Positions 41,937 through 51,619 of a DNA stretch of 64,000 bases are shown here, piece by piece. The position numbers and the translations under genes are program-made. The stretch spans positions 251,469-315,468 of the forward strand of contig CAZPHD010000001.1 of NCBI GenBank assembly GCA_964586225.1, given 5' to 3'. This DNA comes from JANJUB01 sp964586225. GTDB taxonomy: Bacteria > Armatimonadota > Fimbriimonadia > Fimbriimonadales > Fimbriimonadaceae. Every line of letters starts with the position of its first letter. The stretch's first letter is position 1. The notes beneath the pieces are model-generated. The model saw only the letters and a program-made list of their open reading frames with translations. It made no database searches and was not told where the DNA came from.

Positions 41937-42827
41937 TTAACCTGAAGCCGACCACGCCAATAGTGCCTCATCAACCGAGCGCCCAGTCGGCGGGATGAGC
42001 TCGTAACACGCGATTCCCTCCCACATCACCCGGTCGAGGCCGCCCGGGGCCACCTGCAGGAAGCATTTTGCGTCCCCAAGTCGATCACCCAACCCCGGCA
42101 CGTCGCCCAGCAATGCCTTTTGCGTGACTGAAAACAAGAACCTCGTCGCGAGGTCGCTCGAACCCATGCCGATTCCCGGCATTTCAAGTTCGGCGAGGCC
42201 AAACTTCTGCATCCCGAGCGTATACGAGGTGAGCACCTTGGGTTCGTCACGCCGAGGCCGCACGAACACCTGAATTACATCTCGTGCATCGATTCGCGGG
42301 TCGGCGGGTTGGGGCGTGAACACATGCTCGGGCAGTCGGTACGTCTGCGCAATCGGGTCAGCCACCACGCCTTCGTGAATCTCGGCGATCCTCTGGCAGC
42401 AGGTCAGCATAAACCGAACGCCTTCGTAGACCATCGGATCATAGCTCTCAAACGTCAGTTGCATCAGAGTCCAGGTCGCGCTGATCCGCGCAAGCAGTTC
42501 TTGACTCATCCCGACGGCCATCGAACTCCGCAGGAAGGGTGCGGGGTCGAATCCGGCCTCCTCCTTGCTGATCACGCGGAGTTTGAGGACCGTCTTCCGA
42601 TCGGGGGAGCTGAGGGCATAAACTCCGCGCGTCATCGGCCGAGCGAGGTCGTCTTTGGTGGCGGTGCTCGAAAGCGGAACCCCAAACCCGGCGACGGCGC
42701 CGCCTTCGCCTTTGGGGTTGATTACCGCCAGGAGCGGCGACAGCGAGGGCTTGCTCGACAGCACGGTCATGTAGTATTCGGGCTGAATCGCGTATCCGGG
42801 CGTCTTGGGCTTGAACTTCCAGAGCAC
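41937..42827 (-). CDS. Conserved-looking protein of unknown function
   Basis: The 296-aa soluble product has no signal peptide or span. It is mixed alpha/beta with segments such as YMTVLSSKPSLSPLLAVINPKGEGG, ATWTLMQLTFESYDPMVYEGVRF and EMPGIGMGSSDLATRFLFSVTQKALLG. No family is recognised. The start is GTG at 42827, with CACAAT at 42838-42833 that might serve as a -10 box. It is divergent from the cheD-type operon. Confidence 0.7.
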   Translation of the reverse strand: MLWKFKPKTPGYAIQPEYYMTVLSSKPSLSPLLAVINPKGEGGAVAGFGVPLSSTATKDDLARPMTRGVYALSSPDRKTVLKLRVISKEEAGFDPAPFLRSSMAVGMSQELLARISATWTLMQLTFESYDPMVYEGVRFMLTCCQRIAEIHEGVVADPIAQTYRLPEHVFTPQPADPRIDARDVIQVFVRPRRDEPKVLTSYTLGMQKFGLAELEMPGIGMGSSDLATRFLFSVTQKALLGDVPGLGDRLGDAKCFLQVAPGGLDRVMWEGIACYELIPPTGRSVDEALLAWSASG

Positions 42828-42846
42828 GGGTTATTGTGGCAAGTTT

Positions 42847-42873
42847 GCAGTTGGCAGTGAGCAGTAAGCAGTC
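42847..42873. repeat. Second copy of the dispersed 27-nt element
   Basis: This stretch is the reverse complement of 30669-30695 with three mismatches. Its first bases (TTTGCAG) are repeated inverted at 42895-42901 (CTGCAAA), so it sits within a small hairpin. Confidence 0.75.
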
Positions 42874-42914
42874 GGGGCCATGAGTCGATCATGGCTGCAA
42901 ACTGCCATCCGCAC

Positions 42915-42959
42915 CCACACCCCGCAATCCTACCGGTACAGCGAGAATGCGGGGTGTGG
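42915..42959 (+). promoter_or_regulatory. 12-bp inverted repeat covering the ribosome site of the CheC-context gene
   Basis: 42915-42926 and 42948-42959 are perfect complements separated by 21 nt. The right arm holds GGGGTG, the only ribosome-site-like sequence, three bases before ATG 42963. The stem could hide the start or act as a terminator-like block. Confidence 0.6.
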
Positions 42960-42962
42960 AAC

Positions 42963-43484
42963 ATGGTCCGTGGGATGTGGAGTCGCGGGAAACCCATAGA
43001 TTCGGATCGTGCCGAGGCGCTGCTGAGGGCAGTCGCCCCGGCACTATTCGATTTCGGTATGCGGATGGGTGGGTTTTCTCTCGGAGCGTGTTCGCTGACC
43101 GATCGTAGTCTCGGCAAGCTAGCGATGGAGCTAGCGTCAGACGAGCGTCCAGCCTTTGGGGTCTTGGGTGATATTGTGGGCGGGTTGCCCGCCTCGTTTG
43201 CCCTGATCATGGACGAGCCGTTACCGCCGGGAACGGTCGAAATCGAACTCTTCGAAACCTTGGGCGTGATGTGTGAAGGTCAAATCGAGCTTTCCGGCGG
43301 AGTTGCCGATATGCGAGCGACGATCGGCGAAGCCATCGCAACCCGATTTGCGAGTCAGGAGCGAGCATGGGTCTTACGGGCTGACTGGTATCGACAATCT
43401 GAGGGCGTGCAGCTGATTATGCTGCTCGACGAAGACCTTTGGGAAGCCCGGTTCCATCTCGAAGCGAAGGGAGAAGCTGCATAG
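42963..43484 (+). CDS. Protein of unknown function upstream of cheD
   Basis: The 173-aa protein has a compact alpha/beta layout (ALLRAVAPALFDFGMRMGGF, LFETLGVMCEGQIELSGGVA, ADWYRQSEGVQLIMLLDEDL). The spacing and the position directly before cheD (1 nt) recall CheC/CheX-type phosphatases, but the ExxN motifs of those families are not seen, so this is only context. ATG 42975 is an alternative start. The start region is covered by a 12-bp inverted repeat. Confidence 0.72.
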   Translation: MVRGMWSRGKPIDSDRAEALLRAVAPALFDFGMRMGGFSLGACSLTDRSLGKLAMELASDERPAFGVLGDIVGGLPASFALIMDEPLPPGTVEIELFETLGVMCEGQIELSGGVADMRATIGEAIATRFASQERAWVLRADWYRQSEGVQLIMLLDEDLWEARFHLEAKGEAA

Positions 43485-43485
43485 A

Positions 43486-43983
43486 ATGACGACGACGCAA
43501 GTGTTGGTGAGGTTGGCGGAGATTCAAGTGCTCCAAGGTGACGCCGTAATGGCGTGCGTTGGGCTCGGGAGTTGTGTCGGTGTGGCGCTGTTTGATCCTG
43601 TTTCAAGGGTCAATGGGATGGCTCACATCGTGTTGCCAGAGGCATTCACGGATACTCCGGAGCGTCCTGGAAAGTATGCCAACACCGCCGTTGGGCACCT
43701 CGTGCAAACGATGGAGCGCCTAGGCGCCGACCGCGGGCGCATTGTTGCCGCCGTTGGCGGTGGTGCCCAAGTGTGCTTTGGACCAACGGTCCCCACCATG
43801 CTTGCCCTTGGCGTTCGCAACGTGCAAGCCGTTCAGGAGTCATTGAAGCGACACAAGATCCGTTGCCTCGGGGAAGACGTGGGCGGCAATGCCGGGCGAA
43901 CGATGACGTTCGACTCCTCAACGGGAAAAGTGCTGGTCCGAACCGCGACCACTCCCGACCGCGTGCTCTGCATGCTGAAGTGA
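43486..43983 (+). CDS. cheD: Chemoreceptor glutamine deamidase CheD
   Basis: The 165-aa protein has the CheD catalytic elements: nucleophilic Cys30 in VGLGSCVGVALFD, His47 in NGMAHIVLP, and AVGGGAQVCF. CheD deamidates receptor glutamines and may interact with CheC. No che kinase, receptor or cheY gene is in the window, so its targets must lie elsewhere. It is followed after 5 nt by an HDOD gene. Confidence 0.93.
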   Translation: MTTTQVLVRLAEIQVLQGDAVMACVGLGSCVGVALFDPVSRVNGMAHIVLPEAFTDTPERPGKYANTAVGHLVQTMERLGADRGRIVAAVGGGAQVCFGPTVPTMLALGVRNVQAVQESLKRHKIRCLGEDVGGNAGRTMTFDSSTGKVLVRTATTPDRVLCMLK

Positions 43984-43988
43984 ACCCT

Positions 43989-44855
43989 ATGATTTCCTCG
44001 TCGCTCAAACTCGAAGACATCGTTCGCAAGACGAGCGATCTGCCTACCTTGCCCAAGGCCGCCCTGAACGTCATCAAGGAGACGGAGTCTGCGACGGCGT
44101 CTGCAGGCAGTGTGGCTGCGCACATTGGGATGGACCAAGCCTTGACCGCCCGAGTGTTGCGGCTGGCCAACAGCGCTTACTTTGGGCTTTCGCGACAGGT
44201 GGCCGACATCCAGGAGGCGGTCGTCATCCTCGGCATGCGAAATGTGCGCAACCTCGCGATCGTGGCGTCGACGTTCCCGTGGATGTCGAAGCCGCTGAAG
44301 GGCTATCGTTTGGGACCGCGCCAAATGTGGACGCATTCGTTCTGCGTCGCAGTGGCCGCCAAGGAACTTGCGATCAAGACGCGCAAGGCGGATCCCGATC
44401 TTGCTTTCACGGCGGGGCTCCTTCACAACATCGGAAAGGTTGCCCTCAGCGTTTGGCTCGAAAACAAGATCGAGGCGATGATGAACGTCGCCGTGGCCGA
44501 GAACTTGACGTTCGATCAGATGGAGCGCAAGCTCCTGGGCTTCAGCCACGCCGAAGTGGGTGCCTTCTTGGCCGACCAATGGAGTCTGCCCAAGCCGTTC
44601 GTCGAGTCGATTCTCTATCATCACTCGCCGAACGAAGCCCCCGAGCCAAGCGCTCTCACCGACTATGTGCACATCGGCGACTACATTACGATGAGCGTCG
44701 GGCTCGGTTTGGGAGCCGACGGGCTTCGCTATGAGTTCTATCCCGAAACGCTCGATCGGGTTGAGATCGCGCACTCCGACATCGACGAGGTTCTCGACGC
44801 CTTCCTCGAGGCTCAGGAAGCCTATGAGCGCATGTTTGACGACTTCACGTCCTAG
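43989..44855 (+). CDS. HDOD-domain signalling protein
   Basis: The 288-aa protein opens with LPTLPKAALNVIKETES, then VLRLANSAYFGLSRQVADIQEAVVILGMRNVRNLA, all typical of HDOD domains (about 15-215). His-Asp residues remain in AGLLHNIGKVAL and LLGFSHAEVGAFLADQW, but the HD pair is degenerate. Such proteins serve in c-di-GMP or motility regulation. It follows cheD in the same operon. The start at ATG 43989 is used. Confidence 0.92.
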   Translation: MISSSLKLEDIVRKTSDLPTLPKAALNVIKETESATASAGSVAAHIGMDQALTARVLRLANSAYFGLSRQVADIQEAVVILGMRNVRNLAIVASTFPWMSKPLKGYRLGPRQMWTHSFCVAVAAKELAIKTRKADPDLAFTAGLLHNIGKVALSVWLENKIEAMMNVAVAENLTFDQMERKLLGFSHAEVGAFLADQWSLPKPFVESILYHHSPNEAPEPSALTDYVHIGDYITMSVGLGLGADGLRYEFYPETLDRVEIAHSDIDEVLDAFLEAQEAYERMFDDFTS

Positions 44856-44896
44856 GGCTTGCATCCCATTCGAGCCGGTTCGCGTACTCTCAACAT

Positions 44897-45760
44897 ATGG
44901 AACGGAAGCGACTAGAGGGAATTGCCGCGCGGGCGTTCATCGCAGACACCGACCGGCTGGCATTGGAGGCTCTGAAACGAGTGCCGCTGTTGCCGCTGAT
45001 CATCCAGAAGTTCCACGAAGTGGGCATGGACCGGTGGATGTATTGCTACAACATGTCGATGTCGGTGCGGTGCGGGCCGCGGCAATATCCCACGCTCTAC
45101 CGAATCCTTCGCGAGTCGTGCGACGTGCTCGACATGCCGGAACCCGAGCTCTACGTCTCCAGCAACCCGTTCCCAAACGCATTTGCGGGCGGTGTCGAGC
45201 GACCTTACATTACGCTGCGGTCGTCGATGGTCGACGCGCTGAATGATGAGCAGCTCTACCACCTGATGGGGCACGAGCTCGGCCACATCAAGGCAAACCA
45301 CATCCTGTATAAGTCGGTCGCACGCGTTCTCTTTCCGTTGCTGGAGATGGTGGGCCGTCGCACCTTTGGCCTCGGCGACGTGGCAAGCATCGGTCTCGTG
45401 CTGGCGTTCTACGAGTGGTCACGGCAAGCGGAGATCACGGCCGATCGGGCGGGGCTCCTGGTGTCGCAATCGCTGGATACGTCCGTCGATGCAAACATCT
45501 GCCTCACGGCGGGGCCGCATCGATTGCGCCATGAGATGAACCGGGAGGCATTTATGGAGCAGGCGCGATCCTACCAGGACTCAGGGCCGCTTGAGATGCT
45601 GGGCAAGGTCGTGCTCTTCCTCACGATGACATCGACGTACACGCACCCCATGCCGGTGCATCGAACTCAAGAGCTAGAGCGCTGGGTGTTGTCAGGCGCC
45701 TTCGATCGGATTCTGTCCGGCGATTACGAGCGCGAAGTCGAACCCGCAAAGACGGCATAG
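44897..45760 (+). CDS. M48-family metallopeptidase
   Basis: The 287-aa protein has the zinc motif HELGH (126-130) in MGHELGHIKANHILYK and the third-ligand region SRQAEITADRAGLL with Glu. The span FPLLEMVGRRTFGLGDVASIGLVLAFY may be membrane-embedded. It resembles HtpX/YcaL-type proteases but lacks the four clear spans of HtpX. TACTCT (44885-44890) lies six bases before the ATG, without a ribosome site. Confidence 0.9.
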   Translation: MERKRLEGIAARAFIADTDRLALEALKRVPLLPLIIQKFHEVGMDRWMYCYNMSMSVRCGPRQYPTLYRILRESCDVLDMPEPELYVSSNPFPNAFAGGVERPYITLRSSMVDALNDEQLYHLMGHELGHIKANHILYKSVARVLFPLLEMVGRRTFGLGDVASIGLVLAFYEWSRQAEITADRAGLLVSQSLDTSVDANICLTAGPHRLRHEMNREAFMEQARSYQDSGPLEMLGKVVLFLTMTSTYTHPMPVHRTQELERWVLSGAFDRILSGDYEREVEPAKTA

Positions 45761-45817
45761 ACGGTTCGCCGCTAACAGACGATGTCAACCGGTCCCGGGT
45801 CGAAGCGCTGCGCGCGG

Positions 45818-46894
<1,077 letters not shown>

Positions 46895-46900
46895 GCGGAG

Positions 46901-46906
46901 ATTGTA
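46901..46906 (-). promoter_or_regulatory. -10 element of fbaB
   Basis: TACAAT on the minus strand lies six bases before the fbaB ATG, and there is no ribosome site. No good -35 box is seen at 17 bp. Confidence 0.55.
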
Positions 46907-46965
46907 CGCCCGGCGAACGCCAGAATGCCACTTGGAAAAAGTGGTCCCCTCCTAGCCAGAGCGAG

Positions 46966-47080
46966 AAGGGAATGCAATGCAATCCTCGAAAGAGGAATGG
47001 GCTGCCAGGGTCAGCCCGAGTGTCTTAGGAGATCTTGTGCCTTACGGCACGGACCGACTAACGTTACGTGGGGCATTTTG
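46966..47080 (+). ncRNA. Structured RNA candidate upstream of pilB
   Basis: In this non-coding stretch three hairpins stand in series: TCCTC-GAAA-GAGGA (46983-46996, a stable GAAA tetraloop), GGGCTG/CAGCCC (46999-47017) and GTGCC-TTAC-GGCAC (47037-47050). AATGC (46971 or 46976) can close them with GCATT (47073-47077). It is not a known riboswitch class to me: the c-di-GMP GEMM consensus is absent. It may be a leader or separate RNA. GGAGATCTT (47028-47036) also occurs in the small RNA at 18073. Confidence 0.55.
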
Positions 47081-47287
47081 GCAAGAGTTCCCGGTTCATT
47101 CAAAAACCTGACAAAACCGCGAGGGTTAGGCCGAACCAGCCGGGGAGTGAGGCCCGTCCATCAAACAGAACGAAGTTCTCGTCAAGCCCTGGTGAAAAAA
47201 TGGGGCGAATGGTCTACAATAACCCCCTACGGTCGCGCGACGGCGTTTTGACCGCGGGGTGTTCGGATCGAGTGGGGTGGATGGTAA
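47081..47287 (+). promoter_or_regulatory. Upstream region of pilB
   Basis: No gene is seen. TACAAT at 47215-47220 is a candidate -10 box for pilB with a 5' leader of about 60 nt; no convincing -35 box. The ribosome site GGGGTGG lies seven bases before ATG 47288. Confidence 0.45.
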
Positions 47288-49066
47288 ATGGCGTTACCGC
47301 GAATGCCGATGGCAGACTGGTTGAAACAAAAGGGGTATCTCAAGCCCGAACAGGAAGCCGAGGCAAAGAAAGTACAGCAGCAATCGAACCAAGCTGATCT
47401 GGGGAAGATCCTGATCCAGCTGGGGATGGTCGGTGAGCGCGAAGTGGCGATGGCCAAAGCCCAAGAGATGGGCTACAACTTCGTGAACCTCGACAGCACC
47501 CCCGTCGAGAGCAGCGCAATCAATGTGGTTCGTGAGCAGATTGCAAAGAATCACTCGATCATTCCGGTCAAGAAAGACGGGAACACGCTGTATGTCGCGA
47601 TGGCCGATGTCACGAATATTCAAGCCATCGACGATGTGCGGCTTGCCTCGGGTTGCCGGGTGATTCCGCTCATGGCGTTGCCAGCCGCGATTGAGGACGC
47701 CATCCGCAAGAACTACGGCGGCTCTTCCGCGCAAGCTCCCACCACGCCAGCAGCGGTTTCCGCCGTACAGGCCCCTGGCGCCCCCTCCAATACAAATTTT
47801 GGCAGCGATATCCGCAGTGCGATTGCCAGTGCTCAGATCGCTCGCCCGACGTCGGAAGATGTCGAGGTTGACGATGGCGAGAAGATGGCGGAGCAAGCGC
47901 CGATCATCAAGCTGGCCAACGCTCTGATTCAACAAGCGATCGTGGATCGCGCCTCGGACATCCACGTCGAGCCCCAGCAACGGATGGTTCGAATCCGCTA
48001 CCGCATTGACGGCGTGCTCATGGAAGCCATGACCGTTCCTCGAAACCTCATGGCGGCTTTGATCTCGCGCTTGAAGATCATGGCGGACATGAACATCGCC
48101 GAGCGGCGCGTCCCGCAAGACGGTCGTATTGAGATCCGTAGCGAAGGCAAGGAATACGACCTTCGTGTGTCTTCGATCCCGACGCCCTTCGGCGAAAAGA
48201 TCGTCATGCGTATTCTCGACAAGTCGAGCGTTATGATCGGTCTTGAGAAGCTCGGCTTTACCGATGAGCACCAGCTCAAGATCGAAGAGTTGACCAGCCA
48301 GCCGAACGGCATGTTCCTCTGCACGGGGCCGACGGGTTCCGGCAAGACGACCACGCAGTATTCGGTTCTTAACCGGCTCAACACCGTCGGCGTCAACATC
48401 ATCACCGTCGAAGATCCCATTGAGTATCAGCTCAATGGTATCGCTCAGGTTCAGGTGAACCGAAAAGCGGGTTTGACCTTTGCGACCGGTCTCCGCGCGT
48501 TCCTTCGGCAGGACCCCGACATCATCATGGTTGGTGAAATGCGTGACCTTGAAACGGCGGAAATCGCTATTGAAGCGTCACTCACGGGACACTTGGTGCT
48601 TTCGACGCTTCACACGAACGATGCCCCGTCGGCCACCCTGCGTATGATCGACATGGGCGTTGAGCCGTACCTCATCTCGGCCACCGTCATCGGTGTTCTT
48701 GCCCAGCGGCTTGCACGTCGCCTCTGCTCGAACTGCAAAGAGCCGTACGAGGTACCGGCCATGGACCTGCGTCGCTTTGGCATGAACGTGACCGATCCGG
48801 AAGAGATGATCACGATCTACCGTCCGGTGGGTTGTGAGAACTGCCGCATGACGGGCTATCGAGGTCGAACTGGAATCCATGAGCTGATGCTCATGAACGC
48901 GGAAATCGCCGAACTCGTCGTTCGCCGAGCTCCGCTGGCCGACGTCAAGGACGCCGCCAAGGCCAATGGAATGAAGGAACTCCGCGAGGACGGCTTGTAT
49001 AAGGTGCTTACCGGCGTTACGGACCCGCAGGAAGTCATGCGCGTCGTCTTTACTGCAGGCTACTAA
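47288..49066 (+). CDS. pilB: Type IV pilus assembly ATPase PilB
   Basis: The 592-aa protein has an N-terminal MshEN/GspE-N type domain (MADWLKQKGYLKPEQEAEAK, TPVESSAINVVREQ), a Pro/Ala linker near 150-190, and the secretion ATPase core: Walker A GPTGSGKTTT near 346-355, Walker B DPDIIMVGEMRDLETAEIA, and a four-Cys zinc motif (CSNC near 480, CENC near 517). MshEN domains often bind c-di-GMP. It polymerises pilin. A perfect hairpin follows at 49074. Confidence 0.97.
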   Translation: MALPRMPMADWLKQKGYLKPEQEAEAKKVQQQSNQADLGKILIQLGMVGEREVAMAKAQEMGYNFVNLDSTPVESSAINVVREQIAKNHSIIPVKKDGNTLYVAMADVTNIQAIDDVRLASGCRVIPLMALPAAIEDAIRKNYGGSSAQAPTTPAAVSAVQAPGAPSNTNFGSDIRSAIASAQIARPTSEDVEVDDGEKMAEQAPIIKLANALIQQAIVDRASDIHVEPQQRMVRIRYRIDGVLMEAMTVPRNLMAALISRLKIMADMNIAERRVPQDGRIEIRSEGKEYDLRVSSIPTPFGEKIVMRILDKSSVMIGLEKLGFTDEHQLKIEELTSQPNGMFLCTGPTGSGKTTTQYSVLNRLNTVGVNIITVEDPIEYQLNGIAQVQVNRKAGLTFATGLRAFLRQDPDIIMVGEMRDLETAEIAIEASLTGHLVLSTLHTNDAPSATLRMIDMGVEPYLISATVIGVLAQRLARRLCSNCKEPYEVPAMDLRRFGMNVTDPEEMITIYRPVGCENCRMTGYRGRTGIHELMLMNAEIAELVVRRAPLADVKDAAKANGMKELREDGLYKVLTGVTDPQEVMRVVFTAGY

Positions 49067-49073
49067 TCTTTGC

Positions 49074-49095
49074 GCTGGAGGGTTCACCCTCCAGC
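49074..49095 (+). other. Hairpin between pilB and pilT
   Basis: GCTGGAGGG-TTCA-CCCTCCAGC forms a perfect 9-bp stem. No T run follows, so it is more likely an mRNA processing or stability element than a terminator. Confidence 0.7.
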
Positions 49096-49135
49096 AAATC
49101 TGCCAGATACCAACAACTAGAACAGAAGAGAGCTT

Positions 49136-50305
49136 ATGTCGAATTCAGAACCCAACTTCGAAATGCCCGGAGATGCCGAGGCGCCCAAAGCGGGCGCGCC
49201 GCGCTCGCTGGAGGACTTGCACATTGACGAACTCCTCCACATCGTCGTGGACCGAAACGCCTCGGACTTGCACCTATGCAACGCGTCGGAGCCGATCATT
49301 CGCGAAGATGGTGCCCTGAAGCGCCTGAACTTTGAAAAGTTCTCGCCGAACATAATCCAGCGCATGCTCTACGATATTCTCGCCGACGAGAATATCAACA
49401 AGTTCGAAACGACGCTTGAGCTCGACTTCTCGTATCAGCTGCCGCGGCGTGCTCGTTTCCGTGTGAACTACTACCGCGATCGCGGTGCCCTCGCGGCTGC
49501 TTTCCGTTTGATTCCGCAGAGGATTCCCACGGTGCGAGAGTTGAACCTCCCGCCGATGCTGGAGACGCTGACCGATAAGCCCCGCGGGTTGATCCTCGTG
49601 ACGGGGCCCACGGGTTCAGGTAAGTCGACCTCGCTCGCGGCGATGATTAACCATATCAACGTCAACCGCGCGCTTCACATCATCACCATCGAAGACCCGA
49701 TCGAATACCTGCACAGCCATAAGCTGAGCGTCATCAATCAGCGCGAGCTCGGTGGTGACACAAGGAGCTTTGCGAACGCCCTGCGCTCTTCGCTTCGTGA
49801 AGACCCAGACGTCCTGCTCGTCGGTGAAATGCGCGACATCGAGACGATTCAGTTGGCGATTACAGCCGCAGAAACGGGCCACTTGGTCTTTGCCACGTTG
49901 CACACGAACAACTGCGCCGAATCGATTGACCGTATGATTGACGTCTTCCCTCCGGGGCAACAAGAGCAAATTCGTGTTCAGTTGGCGAACAATATCCAAG
50001 CAGTCATCGCCCAACAGTTGTTGCCGCGGGCAAACACGCCAGGCCGTGTACCTGCAATTGAGGTTATGGTGGCCACGCCGGCTATCCGTAACCTGATTCG
50101 CGAAAACAAGACGCACCAGATTCCGTCCATGATTCAAACGAGCGCTGCTCATGGCATGGTTGCGATGGACCAGAGCCTTCGCGATCTCTACCTCAAGGGT
50201 TTTGTGACCCTAGAGGAAGCCATGCTTCGCGCCCAGAACGTGGACGAACTGAAGAAGATGATCAACACGCCTCAAACGGGAGGCGGAGCACCGCCCCGGC
50301 GGTAA
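49136..50305 (+). CDS. pilT: Type IV pilus retraction ATPase PilT
   Basis: The 389-aa protein has the PilT pattern: HIVVDRNASDLHLCNASEP, PTVRELNLPPMLETL, Walker A GPTGSGKS (157-164), the Asp box TIEDPIEYLH, Walker B DPDVLLVGEMRDIETIQLAI, the His box HLVFATLHTNNCAESIDR and the retraction motif AIRNLIRENKTHQIPSMIQT. It disassembles pili for twitching motility. It follows pilB and leads into pilC after 23 nt. Confidence 0.98.
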   Translation: MSNSEPNFEMPGDAEAPKAGAPRSLEDLHIDELLHIVVDRNASDLHLCNASEPIIREDGALKRLNFEKFSPNIIQRMLYDILADENINKFETTLELDFSYQLPRRARFRVNYYRDRGALAAAFRLIPQRIPTVRELNLPPMLETLTDKPRGLILVTGPTGSGKSTSLAAMINHINVNRALHIITIEDPIEYLHSHKLSVINQRELGGDTRSFANALRSSLREDPDVLLVGEMRDIETIQLAITAAETGHLVFATLHTNNCAESIDRMIDVFPPGQQEQIRVQLANNIQAVIAQQLLPRANTPGRVPAIEVMVATPAIRNLIRENKTHQIPSMIQTSAAHGMVAMDQSLRDLYLKGFVTLEEAMLRAQNVDELKKMINTPQTGGGAPPRR

Positions 50306-50328
50306 TGGCCTCGTAAGGAGACGGAACC

Positions 50329-51507
50329 ATGCCTGTCTTTAACTACACATTCCGAGATGCAAGCGGAGGAACCCAAAAGGGAACCGCCGAAGCCGAAAGC
50401 GAAGAGATTCTAAGGAAGCGCTTCGAAGAGCAAGGCTTTACGATCACCGAAGTTACGATGATCAAGGCCAAAGGCGCAAAACCCAAGCGTTACGGCAAAG
50501 TCAAACTTTCTAACCTTTCGGTGTTCTGCCGCCAGTTCTCGACCATGGTCGATGCCGGTGTGTCGCTCGTGCGCTGTCTGGACGTTTTGGCCCAGCAGAC
50601 CCAAGATCCGAAGCTCAAGAAGATTCTAATCGACGTGGGCGAGCGGGTTGAAGGTGGTGAAAGCCTTTCGCGCGCCATGCAACGGCATCCGCGCTCGTTC
50701 AACAACCTGTTCATCGGCTTGATCCGCGCCGGTGAAGTCGGCGGCGTGTTGGAAGNNNNNNNNNNCAAGGCGGCCATGACCTATCCGGTCTTGGTTTTCG
50801 TGCTCGCCGTCTGTATCACGTTCTTCCTGGTCTACTGGTTCGTTCCTCAATGGGCGGTCATTTTGACGGACCTGGGTCTCAAAGCGGAAGACATCCCCGC
50901 TCCGACTCAGTTCCTGATCTCCCTCGCCGATAACTTGAAGAACAACTGGTGGATCATGTTGCTGTCGCTCATCGCGATCATCATCGCGTACCGGCTCTTC
51001 GTGAGCACACGCTTTGGGCGTCGGGTCGCGGATCGCGTGAAACTGAAGGTGCCCGTCTTTGGCAAACTTCATCATAAGATCTGCTTGGCGCGGTTCAGCC
51101 GAACCATGGGCACGCTGCTCACCTCGGGTGTTCCGATTCTCCAGGCGATGGAAACGGTTGCGGGCACGGTCGGCAATACGATCATGTCCGACGCCGTGAT
51201 GGAAGCCCGCGCTCGAATCCGAGAAGGTGACCGCATCGGTGAACCTCTCGAAGCGTCGCGGCTGTTCCCGCCGATGGTCGTTCACATGATCGGTGTCGGA
51301 GAGGAATCGGGTTCGCTCGACTTCATGCTCCAAAAGATCGCGGACTTCTACGAAGCCGAAGTGGAATCCACCCTGGCCTCGCTCACGGCGGCGCTTGAGC
51401 CGATCATGATCGTCGGTCTGGGCTTTGTGGTTGGCTACATCGTTATCGCGATGTTCTTGCCGCTGGTCAGCGTTATCGAAAAACTGTCGTCCGGCGCCGG
51501 CGACTAA
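50329..51507 (+). CDS. pilC: Type IV pilus inner-membrane platform protein PilC
   Basis: The protein shows the PilC/GspF duplicate T2SSF domains: VFCRQFSTMVDAGVSLVRCLD and LARFSRTMGTLLTSGVPILQ, each followed by the conserved GE(E/V)GS region (RAGEVGGVLE, GVGEESGSLD), with three membrane spans. A 10-N gap lies at 50756-50765, between GGVLE and KAAMTYPV. Relatives have about 20 residues there and only four are accounted for, so about 50 nt are really missing. The frame is kept by chance. Confidence 0.95.
   Translation: MPVFNYTFRDASGGTQKGTAEAESEEILRKRFEEQGFTITEVTMIKAKGAKPKRYGKVKLSNLSVFCRQFSTMVDAGVSLVRCLDVLAQQTQDPKLKKILIDVGERVEGGESLSRAMQRHPRSFNNLFIGLIRAGEVGGVLEXXXXKAAMTYPVLVFVLAVCITFFLVYWFVPQWAVILTDLGLKAEDIPAPTQFLISLADNLKNNWWIMLLSLIAIIIAYRLFVSTRFGRRVADRVKLKVPVFGKLHHKICLARFSRTMGTLLTSGVPILQAMETVAGTVGNTIMSDAVMEARARIREGDRIGEPLEASRLFPPMVVHMIGVGEESGSLDFMLQKIADFYEAEVESTLASLTAALEPIMIVGLGFVVGYIVIAMFLPLVSVIEKLSSGAGD
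50756..50765. other. Scaffold gap (10 N) in pilC with lost sequence
   Basis: The flanks share no overlap and the conserved PilC helix between GGVLE and KAAMTYP is missing. Compared with the family, roughly 16 residues (about 50 nt beyond the Ns) are absent. Confidence 0.85.
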
Positions 51508-51521
51508 CGTCGGACTCGAAA

Positions 51522-51563
51522 GGGAAGCCTGCCCCACCTTGCGGCAGGCTTCCCGTCTGTTTG
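51522..51563 (+). terminator. Intrinsic terminator between pilC and pilD
   Basis: A perfect 12-bp stem (51522-51533 with 51543-51554) with a 9-nt loop is followed by GTCTGTTTG. It lies inside the pilus gene row, so it either ends the pilB-T-C transcript or attenuates the rest. Confidence 0.8.
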
Positions 51564-51619
51564 AATCGGCAAGGTGGAATGGGGGTCGAAGGAACGGATG
51601 GTAGGCAGGAGGCTGAAGC

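Noticed and set aside
41750..41974. 74-codon minus-strand frame
   Set aside because: No ribosome site or recognisable protein features; it overlaps the 41937-42827 gene end.
46970..47080. Possible c-di-GMP (GEMM) riboswitch before pilB
   Set aside because: The GAAA tetraloop hairpin is similar, but GCAAACC and GACGCAAAGCC are absent.
47984..47996. tRNA T-loop-like GGTTCGAATCC
   Set aside because: It lies inside pilB, in frame with MVRIRYRID, and no acceptor stem or other tRNA arms surround it.
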